NCBI GenBank assembly: GCA_028023455.1
Contig: JAQFVV010000229.1
Location: forward strand, 1,546,501-1,610,500
Direction of reading: 5' to 3'
Length of the DNA stretch: 64,000 nt
Source: Epiperipatus broadwayi
Taxonomy: Eukaryota > Onychophora > Udeonychophora > Euonychophora > Peripatidae
This document shows positions 49,365 to 61,647 of this stretch, piece after piece. The first letter of the stretch is position 1; the number at the start of each line of letters is the position of its first letter. A model generated the notes under the pieces. That model ran no database searches. It was not told the origin of the DNA and worked only from the letters and a program-made list of their open reading frames with translations. Position numbers and translations under genes: made by a program.

Positions 49365-49870
49365 TGGTTATAAGATCAGATGGTAGCACCATAATCCACA
49401 TACCCAGACTAATTTTTCATTAATGGTCTTAATCAGTGAAATGACCACTATTATGTTGCATTTAAAAGAAATGATCCACAATTTTTACAGACAAGGACCA
49501 TTTGTCAGAAATCAATCTAAGATATCTATTGATTATTTGAGTTTATATTAAATGACTTAAAATTAAAGTAAATAGAACAAATATCTCCTTTTAGAAGTAT
49601 TTGTTGAATGCAGAGAAAGTTAAGTGATGTTTTGTGATATATACCATTATAATTAAAGTATAAAAGATGCTTAATTATCACAAAAGTAAATAGTTACTGC
49701 CTATAACCATTTAAGCAAATCGGTTTGGGTTTAAAATGCTTTAAGGGTATATGATCTAAAACTCCTCATCAATAAAAGCTATTATCCAGGAATTAGTCTG
49801 AGGATCTGTATTATAGCACCACCATCCAGTGATCATTGATTAGTCAAGCTTATAGTAGATGAGTCTCAAG
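49365..49870. repeat. Ribozyme-repeat subfamily A, inverted relic pair
   Basis: A minus-strand relic of the motif (CUGAUUA ... UUAGUCUGGG, near 49395-49440) and a plus-strand relic (AUCAAUA ... UUAGUCUGAGGAU, near 49765-49815) lie in opposite orientation with related flanks (TAGCACCA). All core bases are damaged. The arrangement repeats the inverted-pair organisation seen at 24.2-25.0 kb. Confidence 0.55.
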
Positions 49871-50070
49871 TAGGATAAATCAAATGAATATCTGCTTTTA
49901 AAAGCAAAGTTATTACTAGAAATAAATATTTCAGTTCTATAAAATGATTTTTTTCCATCCAAAAGTCATATTCCAAATTAATAAAAAATATTTAGAATAA
50001 ATTGGTAACTCATTGGAACATTTAATTTGGTAATCTTTGAGTCTGAACTTTTTTTTTTTCATGTGTCATA

Positions 50071-50150
50071 GCATCAGCCGGGACGCGAACCCGCTAACCC
50101 AGGACAACTGCCTGTAAAGCAGCCGTCGCTGATCTCTCGACCACCAATGC
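50071..50150 (-). tRNA. tRNA-like sequence (anticodon UAC), probably a retroposed pseudogene
   Basis: The minus strand folds as a cloverleaf: acceptor GCATTGG/CTGATGC (two wobbles), D-stem GTCG/CGAC, anticodon stem GCTGC/GCAGT around TTTACAG (anticodon TAC, valine by code) and a T-arm with loop TTCGCGT and four pairs. The variable region is long (about 12 nt), unusual for valine, and the B box is one base off. Immediately 3' (plus-strand side 50050-50060) is an A run of about 11, which resembles a retroposed copy or SINE head rather than a gene ending in a T-run terminator. Confidence 0.55.
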
Positions 50151-51539
50151 TATATACATGTCAATTTTGTAAGATAATTAAATAATTAAAAGTAGATTTT
50201 TTTAAAAAAGTACTGAACTAAAACAATGTGTATCTGTACAATTACATATTTATTATTCTGTATATAGTCATTGTTTATTGTCATGCAATGTGTATATTAA
50301 AGTCTTATTTGAAGGAGATGACCATGTTAAAATTATTCTAATACGATTATATTAAGAAGCAGTTTAATTTATTATTAAAATACATAATGTTCAAAAAGGT
50401 TGATATCTTTTAAATAAATACCATTTCATGTTGTTCCATAGCATTTTGATATTAATTTCTCTTTTCCACCTCAAGAAATAACAATCAATGAATATTAAAT
50501 GGCTGTGTAAAAACAGATGCTTATTATTAATTTTAGCTTACTTTCTTTTCAAGGAATGAAGATTAATGTTAGTGAATAGCTTTAAGGATAGTTGTATTAA
50601 ATGTATTATTGAATAACATGAGCAACAAAATAGATACTTTATTTTGAAAAAAGCCATTCAAATAATGTATGCATGCATGAGTATTATAATGCATATCTGA
50701 TAGAAATAACCTAATTTTGATTAATTATTTAATCATTAGAATATTTGTAGATATAAATAATATGAAAACAGCATTTGAAAATACTAATGTTAATAGTTTA
50801 TAACTTAACACTATAAAATAAATAAGTATTTAGTTTCTAAAAAGCTGTTAAAATATTTAGTCAATACTATAATTGAACTGATCAGTTTTGTCAGAAGTAG
50901 CGTGGTGACTAATAGTATTGATTTTTTTCTAATAGTGAAAGTTAATAGAACATTTAGTTATTGAAAGTAAAAAGAATGATAATAAATGAAAACAAAATTC
51001 CAAATAATCTTCAGTTAACTATAGTTTTCATGTCTTATGCTTTTGCATCTCTTAGTGAGACACAAATGCTTATGGGGGGGGGGGGGTTTCATTGATCTTC
51101 AATAACTAGATTTCCAGCATATTTATTTAATTGAAAGGTGTATTGGAAATAGTTTAAATCAGAGTCCACACTTCAAAATTTTAGAAATAGGGTTATGAAA
51201 TCTTTATAATGGTGATCAAAACAGGAAATAAAATATATTCCTGTCCACAATTTAATGTAAGAACTGACATAATTACAGTAATTGTCATAACTATGCATTT
51301 AAAATAAGATATATATAATTAATTTCATTAAAGAGCAATAATTATTAATATGATGTGATGTAATGTAAAATGACTTCTCTTTAGATGAAGTCTCAAATTT
51401 CTGGGTGTAGAAATATGCTTAGAATCTTATTAATGAAGTTAAACATTTTCTCCCCCTGAAATCATTACATAGGAAATTTCTACTTCTTACTCTATATTAA
51501 CAATCCATTCTCCCAGCATTGTTTTATTTTTATTTTTTA
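50151..51539. other. AT-rich spacer, nothing recognised
   Basis: Contains a 13-G homopolymer at 51074-51086. No gene or repeat family is recognised. Confidence 0.5.
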
Positions 51540-51900
51540 ATTTCCTATTCCATTTTAATGAAAGCTATTTTGTTAATTTCAATAGTCTACCATCGTACTT
51601 TTTTATTTTTGTCATAAAAATTTTCTAGCCAATATAAAATCTCTTCCAATTTCATTCATTTTGCTTTCGTGCTATAAATTTATTCTGATCCTCATTCAAT
51701 ATTATATACCGCAAAAATAAGTGGTTTATACTATCCCTTTTTTTTCCACATAAATTACACTTAGAGTTCACATCTTAACTCCAAATCCTAATAATTTGAA
51801 CATTGAAGTGCCTTCTATCAAGCTTCATGTGGAATTTGGTATGGGCACTTTTATACTCTGATTTTTATAACTTGTACGATTTGTTTATTGCTCGCATACT
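51540..51900 (-). pseudogene. LINE C-terminal zinc-knuckle fragment
   Basis: On the minus strand, one frame near 51790-51690 reads NSKCNLCGKKRDSINHLFLRY. This matches the C-x2-C-x(8)-H-x4-C knuckle that follows the RT domain in several animal LINEs, although the last Cys is replaced here. An upstream FHMKLDRRHFNVQI segment and downstream hydrophilic residues fit the same region. Stops are frequent. Confidence 0.6.
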
Positions 51901-54900
51901 TTTTGTGTCGTGTTAGTAGCAGACTCAAGAGAGCTAAAAGATTCTGAATGCATTCTTAGCTGAATAAAATGGATCAAAATAAAAATATATACAATTGAAT
52001 GACTAATTATGTTTAACCAGTCATAGCTCGAATGTCACATTGTGTCTTAAAATATTTGCATGCAAAGAGTAACTATTGCATCTGTAATGTCATGAATTGA
52101 TTCAAGTAGTCCATGTTTGAGGCAATGAAATGGAAATTGTGATTCCATTTAAAACTTTTATTAATGAATTTATACAATTTTCCAAATATACAATGAACCA
52201 TTTGTGCGTTTTTAATTATTGGGACAAATCAAACACCTCCTTCCCCTCCATTTTCATAATTGCACATTTTTTTAATGTCTGGTTTGTCAGATTAATTTTT
52301 TTTAAAAAATGTTTTATTATTTAGCTAAAATTTTTTTGATGCTAGTCACAATTTTTCAAAGTATGAACAAACAATTATATTTAATTAAATTCACTTCCCA
52401 ACAAAAGTATTTAGTAAAAAAATAATTCTGAAAATTGTTTGATATTTTTAGGGAAGACCTTTTTTTACAAATGAATTCTTTTGAATTAATTATTTATTAA
52501 ATCGTTCTAAGAAATGATTTGAATTAATAATTATGAGTATTAATTATATGAAGAGTTTAAAAATACAGCACTGAAAAATCTTCTGATAAACTGATGATAT
52601 TTCTATATTTGTTTTAAATAAAAAAAAGATTTGAAGTTTATGTATGATTGATTATAATGTAAATACAATAATTCTTAAAATCAAATCTATAAACAGTTTT
52701 GATGTCTCCTTTTACATAGATTAAATAGTAACTTAATACTTTTTAAAATTGTTCATTTTTTGAAGATTACACCTGAACAGGATTGAGAAAGAGATCATTT
52801 CCTTAAGGAAATTTAAGCCTATCCGATTTATAATAAAATGATGGCTGTTTATAAAGGAAATGCTATCATTTCAAATATAAATTTTTATAAACAAAAATGC
52901 GAATTGGGATTAAACAAATTTTACAGTTTGATACTTTTTTTTTTGTAAATTCACCTGTAGTTTTACCAGAATATCATCTTATTCCCATTTTTTATTCAAT
53001 TACCAAACCCTCATGGAGGAACAATGAAGAAGATAGTATTCATTAGACTTAACCAATTGCCAAGTAGTGACTATTTTTTCATTTTTGTTTTATCCTTTGG
53101 CTAAAAATAGTTAGATATTCATTTATGGACCAATATTGAATGATTAATAGGATTGTCTATAGACAAGATACTTTAAAGAGAAATCCTGAGGCTAATGGAA
53201 AAAAAAAAATTAAGTTTTCTTGGCTCAAATTTGAGTCCTGGTTTTAAGCATAAATGTTATATGCACAACTATTGCACCACAAGACCCTTCCTAAAAAAGA
53301 TATATTGTCTTTATTTTAAATACTACATTAAAAAGCATTTGCTTTATATTTTATTTTACATTTTATTTATATTCTGTATGGTAGAATGGTTATTAATTTC
53401 TGGCCTATATATTTAAAAATGCAATGCATTTTAAAAACATAATGAGTAAAAAAGTTGTTTATAGAAACTAATGAATAATTTTAGATTATTGAGGAAAATT
53501 AGTTAAACAAAGGAATTAAACATCCTTTCAAGTCAGAAATAATGATTTATTCTGCTGTAATGGAACATTAAACATCATATCATAAAATAGTAATGGAATA
53601 ATTCAATAGAGTTATTAATTATATAGAATGTTCTATAAGTTCAGTATCACAGAGGACAAAAAGCAAACAAAAACACAAAACTTGTTTAATATGACCACCA
53701 TTATTTTCACATCACAAATTTGGGTGTTTTATGGAGTCAAGAAGCATAATTAGTGATTTCAGAAATAATTCAATTACATGACTCAGTAGTGCACTGATTC
53801 TTGGATTTTATATTTATCTAAATTATGTGCATATACCTGCCTTTTTCAATTGGCTCCACAGATAAAAAATCCAACAATCATGAAATTCAACTTTTCCTGT
53901 CTAGTGGCCAGAAAATTGTTTCAGGAATTTTCTCATTTGGTTGTTGTTATGTTTATGTCAAGTTCAATTCCTTTTGCTCTTGTTAAATTTTTCAATGGTA
54001 ATTATTTTCAAGTACTAGGCCAATAGTTTACAAACTACTCAAATTGTACATCATTTTATGAGGAAATTTTGAGTATGTATCCCAAAATATGTAAGTAAAA
54101 CTTGTTTATTTGGAAGTCAAATGGAAAATTAAAATAATGATTTAAGTAATAATTTGAATTAGCAAATCATATTTAATTGAGAATCAAAAAATAAAAAATT
54201 AAACAAAAGTAATAATAGAATAATAATAATTTGTATATATATATATATATTAAAAGTTATTCTAAATATTTTTGTTAATTTGTATGCAATGTGTTCTCCA
54301 CACAAATTTATTTTAGTAAAAATTAAGACGTTTAAAATCAAAGGAAATTAAATTTGCAAGAAATGCAAAATCAAATCTAGTTTAAACACCAACTCCATCA
54401 ATTGTTTCTTTTTTTCAATTAACTAATAACTTCTCATTCTGAAATCATTTATGAAATCATTATATATATCAATAAAGTTTTTTTTTCTTTATTAAATAAA
54501 AATATTTCAGTATTATCATCATTAAAATGTATTAATAATAAATTAAAATGTATTTGCAAGCAAATATAAGTTATTCTAACTTCAGAAGAGAAAACAAGAT
54601 ATAAAAAGAATAAAACAATAAATATGAATTGTGTAAAGACTATACACATCAATATAAGAACTTGCAAACATCCTCATGGTCCTTTGATCTGTTATAATTC
54701 GGTTGCAACTTTTATAGCAGGTTTTGTTTTCTTAAAAAAAACTTTAATATGTTCACATTGACTATAAAACTTTTCTTTTAGGAAGGCTTTTTGTCATTGC
54801 AATTTCAGGTTTAATATTATCTCTTCCAGTAAATTAGAGGATTTAATATATTGATTGTAATACATATTTTGTTTCTATACAATAAAATTGACAGAATAAT

Positions 54901-54954
54901 ACTTTATGTATACAGCTAATTTAGTTGTAATTTCTAATATAATATTCTGTCTTG
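51901..54954. other. AT-rich region, no gene recognised
   Basis: No coding or repeat family is recognised. Confidence 0.5.
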
Positions 54955-55639
54955 ACTTATTAAATGCAGCAACAATACACTGAAATTTCTATGGCACATC
55001 TGCATCTAAGTCTGTCTTTCTACTCCACAATATTACCAAAATATTTAAAATGATCAATCTATTCAAACTGGTAATCATCCAAGCTAATCACCAACTGGTA
55101 AAGCAGCTGATTTTTTGAATGTTAATTATTAAACCAAAGTGTTTATGAATTACTTTCAAACCATTAAGAAACATTTCAGCAATTGTCAAGAATCACATTC
55201 ATCAGTGTATTGGAAATATAGAGACCAGAAATATTAAGTTTTGTTTTTGTTTTTAATAGGTTCACTAAAAAACAACAACACATCAATATTGTATCATATT
55301 CTGATCTCTGTTTGATGAAATTATCTATAAATGTTTTAAAGACCACTGTCATAGCTATGAAAACAAAGTTGGCATTAATTTATATATCCCAGTGTAAGAC
55401 TAATTTTCATTTCGAATGCTTCCTTTCTTATACTTTAGTTTTCTATAGAATTCTAGCTATTTTCAAACATTATCACAAATCTTTTCAATTAACTAATAAA
55501 ATATCTTGACAAAATCAATATATAAATCACAACTTTGTTCATGACATGTTTCGTATGATATCTGGCAATAAAAAATATATTTGAAGTGCTTATTGATTCT
55601 CTAAAACTAATTATCAATGACTGGAAACAAAGTATTCAA

Positions 55640-55870
55640 TAATCTTTTTGAGAATTTTCTTAAAATCAAATGGCACAACATCATATATCCGTATATTTTT
55701 CAAAACATCAAGTAGTTTTGAAGGTAATGTAATAAAGCCTCCATATTTTAAAATTTCATTGAGTATCTCATCAGGACCTGCTGTCTTTCCATTTTTAAAA
55801 TTATGGAGAATTGTTTTAGTCTTTTTAAGTGAACATCTTTGTCCAAATCTAAATGAATCAGAAAAATAGA
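55640..55870 (-). pseudogene. RT N-terminal segment of the LINE, still open
   Basis: About 70 codons remain open on the minus strand with SLKKTKTILHNFKNGKTAGPD, then EILNEILKYGG and VPFDFKKIL. This is the segment before and into RT block 1 (GK-A/T-GPD-x-I-P-x-E-I-x-K). It is the longest uninterrupted part of this copy. Confidence 0.8.
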
Positions 55871-57559
55871 TAAACCATTGAATGTTTAAAAGATAATTAA
55901 AATAGTACTTCTAACTTTTTAATGTATTATCACTACCTTATGAAAGACTGCTTCACTGACTTAATATTATCATTTTTTAATTTCACATATTAATGGTCTA
56001 TATAAGTATAATCAGCAAATAACTATCATCTTTGTAGTTTTAATCTTCAAATCACTTTACAGGCCAGTTATTAAACTTCTAACTGATTTTTTTATATTGC
56101 TTATGAAATTCTACATTCATTTTATTATTTGGCTAAGCAGAGAAAAACTATAACTTTTTAGTGAATTCAAAAACAATCTCATATTTCTTAAGAGAATTCC
56201 ATGAGTCAGTTTTTTGAAAATTTTATTTACTAAAATAGGTCTTAAATTAGAATGAGTATTAAAACTGCTTTTAAAAATCAATATTAAATTTTCTATCAAT
56301 ATGTTGTTGTTTTTTTAAATAATTTTATTTAATTTTAAAATTCTGACTGTTTGTTTGTCCAGGTTAAATCTTGTGATTACATTTTAACATACTTCTTTTG
56401 TACACTTGTTAAGTATCGAGGATAAAGCATTATGATACTGAAATATTTCAGGATTATCCAGTCTAGCAGTGTTAACAGGCTAAATTTCTAAATGTGTGAT
56501 ATGTGCACTAGATAACAGTATTTTTTTTTTTTTGTAAAAATATGCTAAAACTGAATTTTTACTATAAAAAAAATAGAAAAACAGATGAAGAGTTGAAATC
56601 TTAATTTATCTTGATTATTTAATTAAAACTTGCATTTTTTAAAATATTGCCTTCATAAACAAAATCTTGTAAATGATTTTTAACATGCATGAATTTTATT
56701 TCAAAAACTAGATATACAGTTTTAATATTTAAATTTGAATATGAATAATTAATTGCAAAAGGATTTGTAAAATATTCCATAACTAAAAAGTAAGAAACAC
56801 TATATACAAAAAATATTTGATAAAAAAAATGCTTTTATTTATTTTGAGAATAACAGACTAAAAAATATATATATATATTTTTTTGGATTGGGGTCATTTA
56901 TAAATTAAATGTCATCCAATCACATTATTGAATTAATTAATTTATACATTTCCCTACTTTTATTTCAACTCAAATTGTAGTCCAAGAAAAAAACATATTT
57001 TTTGGTTTTTAGTCTATTACCTCAGATTAAATAAAAGCATTTTAAAAATAAAATAAGTTTTATGATACTATTAGTTTAATCTTGAAAATCATTAATAAGT
57101 GAATTTGAAAAATGTTGACGTAATTTTATAAATCGGGGATGAGATTTTATAAAGCAATGATATATTGAACAGAATATTTTTAACAACTCAAAAGACTGCA
57201 TTTATGATTTATTTAGATTTTAAATATAAGCTATGAATATGGAAACCATGAAGCTCCCGAAAGCACTAAGCAATTATTAATTCGTATTATAGCTTCAAGT
57301 ATGTGCATTTCAAGTACAATATATAGATTAGATTTTAACAGAAGTACTATTTTGATGAAGTTAAAATAGTTTTTTATAATCTTAAAAATGGGAATGCTAC
57401 ATTTATAAGTGTTTACATATTACTGATCTCTTAAATATTCTTCCATTTAATTATAGTGATTGTTTATTTAGTAATCTTGATGTCACTTTCAAGATATTTA
57501 TTTCATACATTTAGTATTACTATTTGTTTGTCACATATTTAGATGTTGATTTGTTCATG

Positions 57560-58440
57560 AAAGATTAAACTAGAAAAAAAAAAAAGGATTGATATTGCTG
57601 TATGTTTTAATGAGTGGCTTTGAAATAGGCTTTATTAAAATAAAATCACTAAATTAAATATTAAAACTTTAAATAGCAAATATTGTACTTGTGGTATTTA
57701 ATTATGAATGAAGATGCTATATTGATAGAATGATTGGTCATCTCTGAAGAACAATTGAAAAAATTGTTGTTTTGAAATATGTACCTTAGTTTTTTCATCA
57801 TATAGTTATTGAAAATGACATAATGTAGATGGTTTTCTGAAAATTTGATATTGGTTCAGTTTATTTTATTATAATGTAATCTACAAGATATTATTATTGT
57901 GTACATGGGTTCTTTGAAGGTTTTTTATAAAGCTTTTTTTTTTATCTAAACAATATGGGTTATTGTAGGCATTCATGTTTTTGCAAAAAATTAATAATAG
58001 TGGATCATTAGTATCCACAGAATCAATATCATTATACTATATTTTTACCAACATTTGAATCATATCTTCAAAGAAGAAAAATTGAATTTTTTTATAGATA
58101 TTGATGCAACAACATTATCCATAAATAATAATAATGTTTTAACATTAAAATATAAATACTAATGAAATGGGAACAAGTACCATTGCACAAACACTTCTCA
58201 ATATTAATTTATACATCTAAAAATGTCAGAAATAGAGGATGCCAACCAAGTTAGATCTCTCATCAAATTCTAAAATTTGCAGATACCTTTCACTTGTTGA
58301 ACTTCCTTTTCAAAAAATTTTATAGCCAACTATCTTTTCAATTAAACATTTTTCCTTTGAAAAGTTAGTTTTATTGAGAACAGCTATATCAATCTTAATT
58401 TTATAGCACCATTTCTACTTTGCCAATTATACTATTACTG
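57560..58440 (-). pseudogene. APE-type endonuclease remnant of the LINE
   Basis: The N-terminal block KIDIAVLNKTNFSKEK, then GYKIF and SSTSERYLQILEFDERSNLVG follow the family order. The later part with TNDPLLLIFC resembles the NGLLLLxxC block. This domain nicks target DNA for target-primed reverse transcription. It is frame-broken, so only a relic. Confidence 0.65.
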
Positions 58441-59959
58441 ATATCGTAATTATTTCTTTCTTTTAGTTGAGTGATCCACTAGACTGTAACAATAGATTTT
58501 GTCAGAAAAGCAATTTTAGATAATTTAAAAAATATTTCTATATTTATTATTGGCCAAAGAAATACCTAAATAGAATTTCTCAATCATACAATTATTGCTG
58601 AGTGAAATCCCTAATTTGAATCCAGTTTCTAACAACTTATTATTATAGCCACATTAATATCACATTTTTTAAAGACTGCAAGTTTGCTAAATCTGTCTTC
58701 ATAGTTGTTTTCTTTCTGTTTTTTTTTCTTTTCTGGAATTAAAATAACCATTTTCATTTATGAATGGCTGCTAATCACATATTTATGAAGTTAAATCATA
58801 AATAGAATCATTAATTTTTTTTAGTTTCATGAGATTTTAAATCAAAACTATTGCTTTTTTTGTGTGCAGGGAAATTCAGTCACAGATTATTAATAATTTT
58901 ATTATATTTATTAAGCTACTTGAGTGCTCAGTAATTAAATTTGGAAGTGTAAATCCGAAAGATGCATGAATATATTCAGTCTGATTATTACCAATAACTA
59001 TAAAGAACCACATATATATATACTGTTAGTCATTCAAAACTTTCAAATATGTAAATATATCTAAATGAATTCTAAGTTAAATATAATATGGAACAACCTA
59101 TTTTTAACATTTTAGGTAATAGATTTTAACAACATAAAATAGGAAATTGAAAACCTAATCATTAGGAAACTAAATTAATAATCAACATGTTTAATTTATA
59201 TCCATATCAATTTACATAAATATATTAAACTTTTCAAATTGACTGCATTGTTGAAATTCATAATGGTTTAATTATACATTCTACTTGATTTATTTAGTGC
59301 TAATTCATTTATGTCTGTATGAATTATTGATTTAACTTGTTAAATAGTATTCATTTTGATATGAATGTTTTTTTTTTGTTTGCCTGAAATCATAGATTGT
59401 TCTTATCTCTTTGTTTCTTCAAAGAAATAATATAAATGGGAAATATAGAATATAATGTATTTAAAATGACTCCTCTTTGAATTTAAGAATGACACAAACA
59501 TTTACTTATGTAATTTGTCTGCCAAAACATAAAGGAGGTAATGAAGAATTATGAACCCAGGGATAACATTTATTGACTTATCATTGGTAATAGTGTGCCT
59601 TTGTTTATCATCCCTAACAATATTTTTTGTCATTACTTGCCACTCATAAGACAGTTCTTTTTACATTATTAATCATAATTCACTGTACACCTTTAATACT
59701 AGTAATCATTAGACATCATATAATAATACTATCTATTGATTATCCATTCTAACATATAAATATAAAAAATAATTAAATATATGTTTAGTATTTATATTTT
59801 AACTTAAATGTTATTGTTACATATTTAAAGTTGGAAAAATCATGGGATGAATAGCAAATGGCAGCACTAATCATTGATTACTCATTCTTACATATATGAT
59901 TCTAGAGTAGATTACTGATGCTAATGCAGATACTGAATGTAAATTAGGAGAATCTTTAT
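58441..59959. other. AT-rich spacer, nothing recognised
   Basis: No gene or repeat family is recognised. Confidence 0.5.
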
Positions 59960-60830
59960 GGATACCAGATGGCAGCATTATATGTTAGTAATGGGGTATT
60001 AAATTACTTAGAAAAAGTTCAAAGGGAAGTAGGAAGACATGCATTGGATGCAGATGTATGGACTGCAAGGGAGGCAATTCAAGGAGAAATGGGATGGTCA
60101 AATTTTCATATGAGAGATGCAAAAAGTAAAATGAAAATGTTTGGTAGATTGCAGTTTATGGATAATAAAAGAATAGTTAAAACAGTATTTAATTGGGTTA
60201 TGAGTAAAGGGCAGGCAACAAGATGGGTGAGAAAGGTAATACGGTATGCAAAAGATTTGGATAAAGAATTTATCTGTATATTTGTACAAAAAATGGGATG
60301 ATTGTGTTAGGAGGATTGTTGAGTGTTGTAGTGGTAAGGAATGAGATAAAAGAATAGATTTATTAATAAAGTCTAGGGAGTTAGAGAGATGGAGAACTAG
60401 TATGGAGAGAGTTTAAATATATATAGAAATAAACAGAATATTAGGTGTGAGTTAATTTATGATAATAGTAAGGAAAGTAGTTTATTGTTTAAGGCTCGAG
60501 CAGGATCTTTAGCAACAAGAGAATATACATGTAAATGGAAAAATATGGGTGATTTAGTCTGTAAATTATGTAAGAAAGGAATAGAAAATATTAGGCATTT
60601 GTTAATTGAATGTAACCGCTTGAAAACAGAAAGGGCACATATAATGAAGTTATGGAAAAATAAATATGAAAAAAGTGATTATACAGAAAGTAGATTATTG
60701 TTTTTTATGCTGGGTTTGGATAAAGATAAGGGGGATTTAGATATAAAGGCTGTAGAGTTGACAAAGATTATGTTGTGGAAATGGGATGGAGCAGAATATG
60801 GGAAAACTTAGAATTGGGAAATGTAAAATT
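59960..60830 (+). pseudogene. LINE C-terminal region, least decayed copy in window
   Basis: The frame 59969-60301 reads LEKVQREVGRHALDADVWTA, then EAIQGEMGWSNFHMRDAKSK. This is the I-Q-x-x-VGR-x-ALG ... E-A-x-x-GDMGW-S-F block found after the RT in tick, mollusc and other invertebrate LINEs. A frameshift in an A run near 60285 and stops follow. The frame 60485-60811 resumes with FKARAGSLATREYTCKWKNM and LVCKLCKKGIENIRHLLIEC, a complete C-x2-C-x(8)-H-x4-C zinc knuckle. G+C is higher than the flanks, which fits a younger insertion. The 5' part with the catalytic RT is absent. Confidence 0.88.
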
Positions 60831-61253
60831 AAGTAGCTAACAAGTTTTTCTTGGTATAATTGCTGAGAGATTCTTGACTTCGTTTAAGAAACTATAGTAC
60901 ATTACATCACATTTTTATCTAGATGGCTTTAGAGATCAGAAATACTAATGCAGATAATAAATGTAAATTGGAAGTGTCATGTATTCACTTTGTTTTGATG
61001 TATATTATTTATTGCAATGTTTCAATAAATAGAGCTAAAACAGAAACTTTAATAATATTATTATCTCATTGATGTGTGTGAATTTTCTTGTGTTGTACTT
61101 CATCATAATTTTAAGTTAATATATTAAGCTATTATATTCACTTGTCTTTAGCCTGTTCTCACTTTAATATTTTATAGCTAGTGCTAAATTCCTATTAAAG
61201 ACCTTGAATAATTACAAATTATTAACATTTTACTTTATAGTTTTATCTTAGAT

Positions 61254-61647
61254 CAGGGGTCCCAACCCTATGCCCGCGGGCACCATGGCACCTGCAGACC
61301 ATTTTACTTGTGCCCGCTGCTATCTGAACACGATAAAAAATTATTTATCTGATACAAAGAAATTTAATTCTTAAAATTTCTTATAGAGTATTGTATTATA
61401 TTGTAATCAAATTGTAGGGCATACTATACTTTAACAGCGTAAAAATATAAACGTTAATTATATGTTAAAATTTTATTTTTGAAATAAATATTTTTTGTAC
61501 ATTGTGTATTATTAATAATATCCAACTATAAATTTACATTGAAAAAATAAATGATGCCCGCCACCTGGTTGAAAAAATAAATGGTGCCCGCCATCTGGCC
61601 GGTATTATAGAATGTGCTCTTAAGTGCAAAAAGGTTGGGGACCCCTG
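61254..61647. mobile_element. Non-autonomous hAT element with perfect 8-bp target duplication
   Basis: The element starts CAGGGGTCCCAACC and ends GGTTGGGGACCCCTG, so the terminal inverted repeats are about 15 bp with one indel. TCTTAGAT flanks it on both sides (61246-61253 and 61648-61655), the 8-bp duplication diagnostic of hAT insertion. The ends are G+C-rich (TGCCCGCGGGCACCATGG near 61271) and the centre is AT-rich without a transposase. A short internal duplication (AAAAAATAAATG(A/G)TGCCCGCC) lies near the 3' end. Length is 394 bp. Such CAGGGGTC-type hAT miniatures depend on a transposase supplied elsewhere. Confidence 0.95.

Larger units (their letters stand above)
54955..58440 (-). mobile_element. 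Decayed LINE with endonuclease and reverse transcriptase remnants
   Basis: The endonuclease part comes first on the minus strand (58440 down to about 57560). It begins KIDIAVLNKTNFSKE, matching the IDIAALSETR block of the APE-type endonuclease. The RT part runs from 55870 down to 54955: NFKNGKTAGPDEI (GKxxGPDxIP block), CHEQSCDLYIDFVKIF (KCxEQxxDLYxxFxD block) and HFKYFGNIVE (YLGxxL block). The ~1.7 kb between them is longer than expected and may contain insertions. The copy is full of stops and frameshifts. It is the same family as the plus-strand fragment at 37.3-38.9 kb. Confidence 0.8.

Noticed and set aside
60098-60289. Minus-strand open frame of 63 codons
   Set aside because: It is the antisense shadow of the LINE C-terminal coding region on the plus strand.
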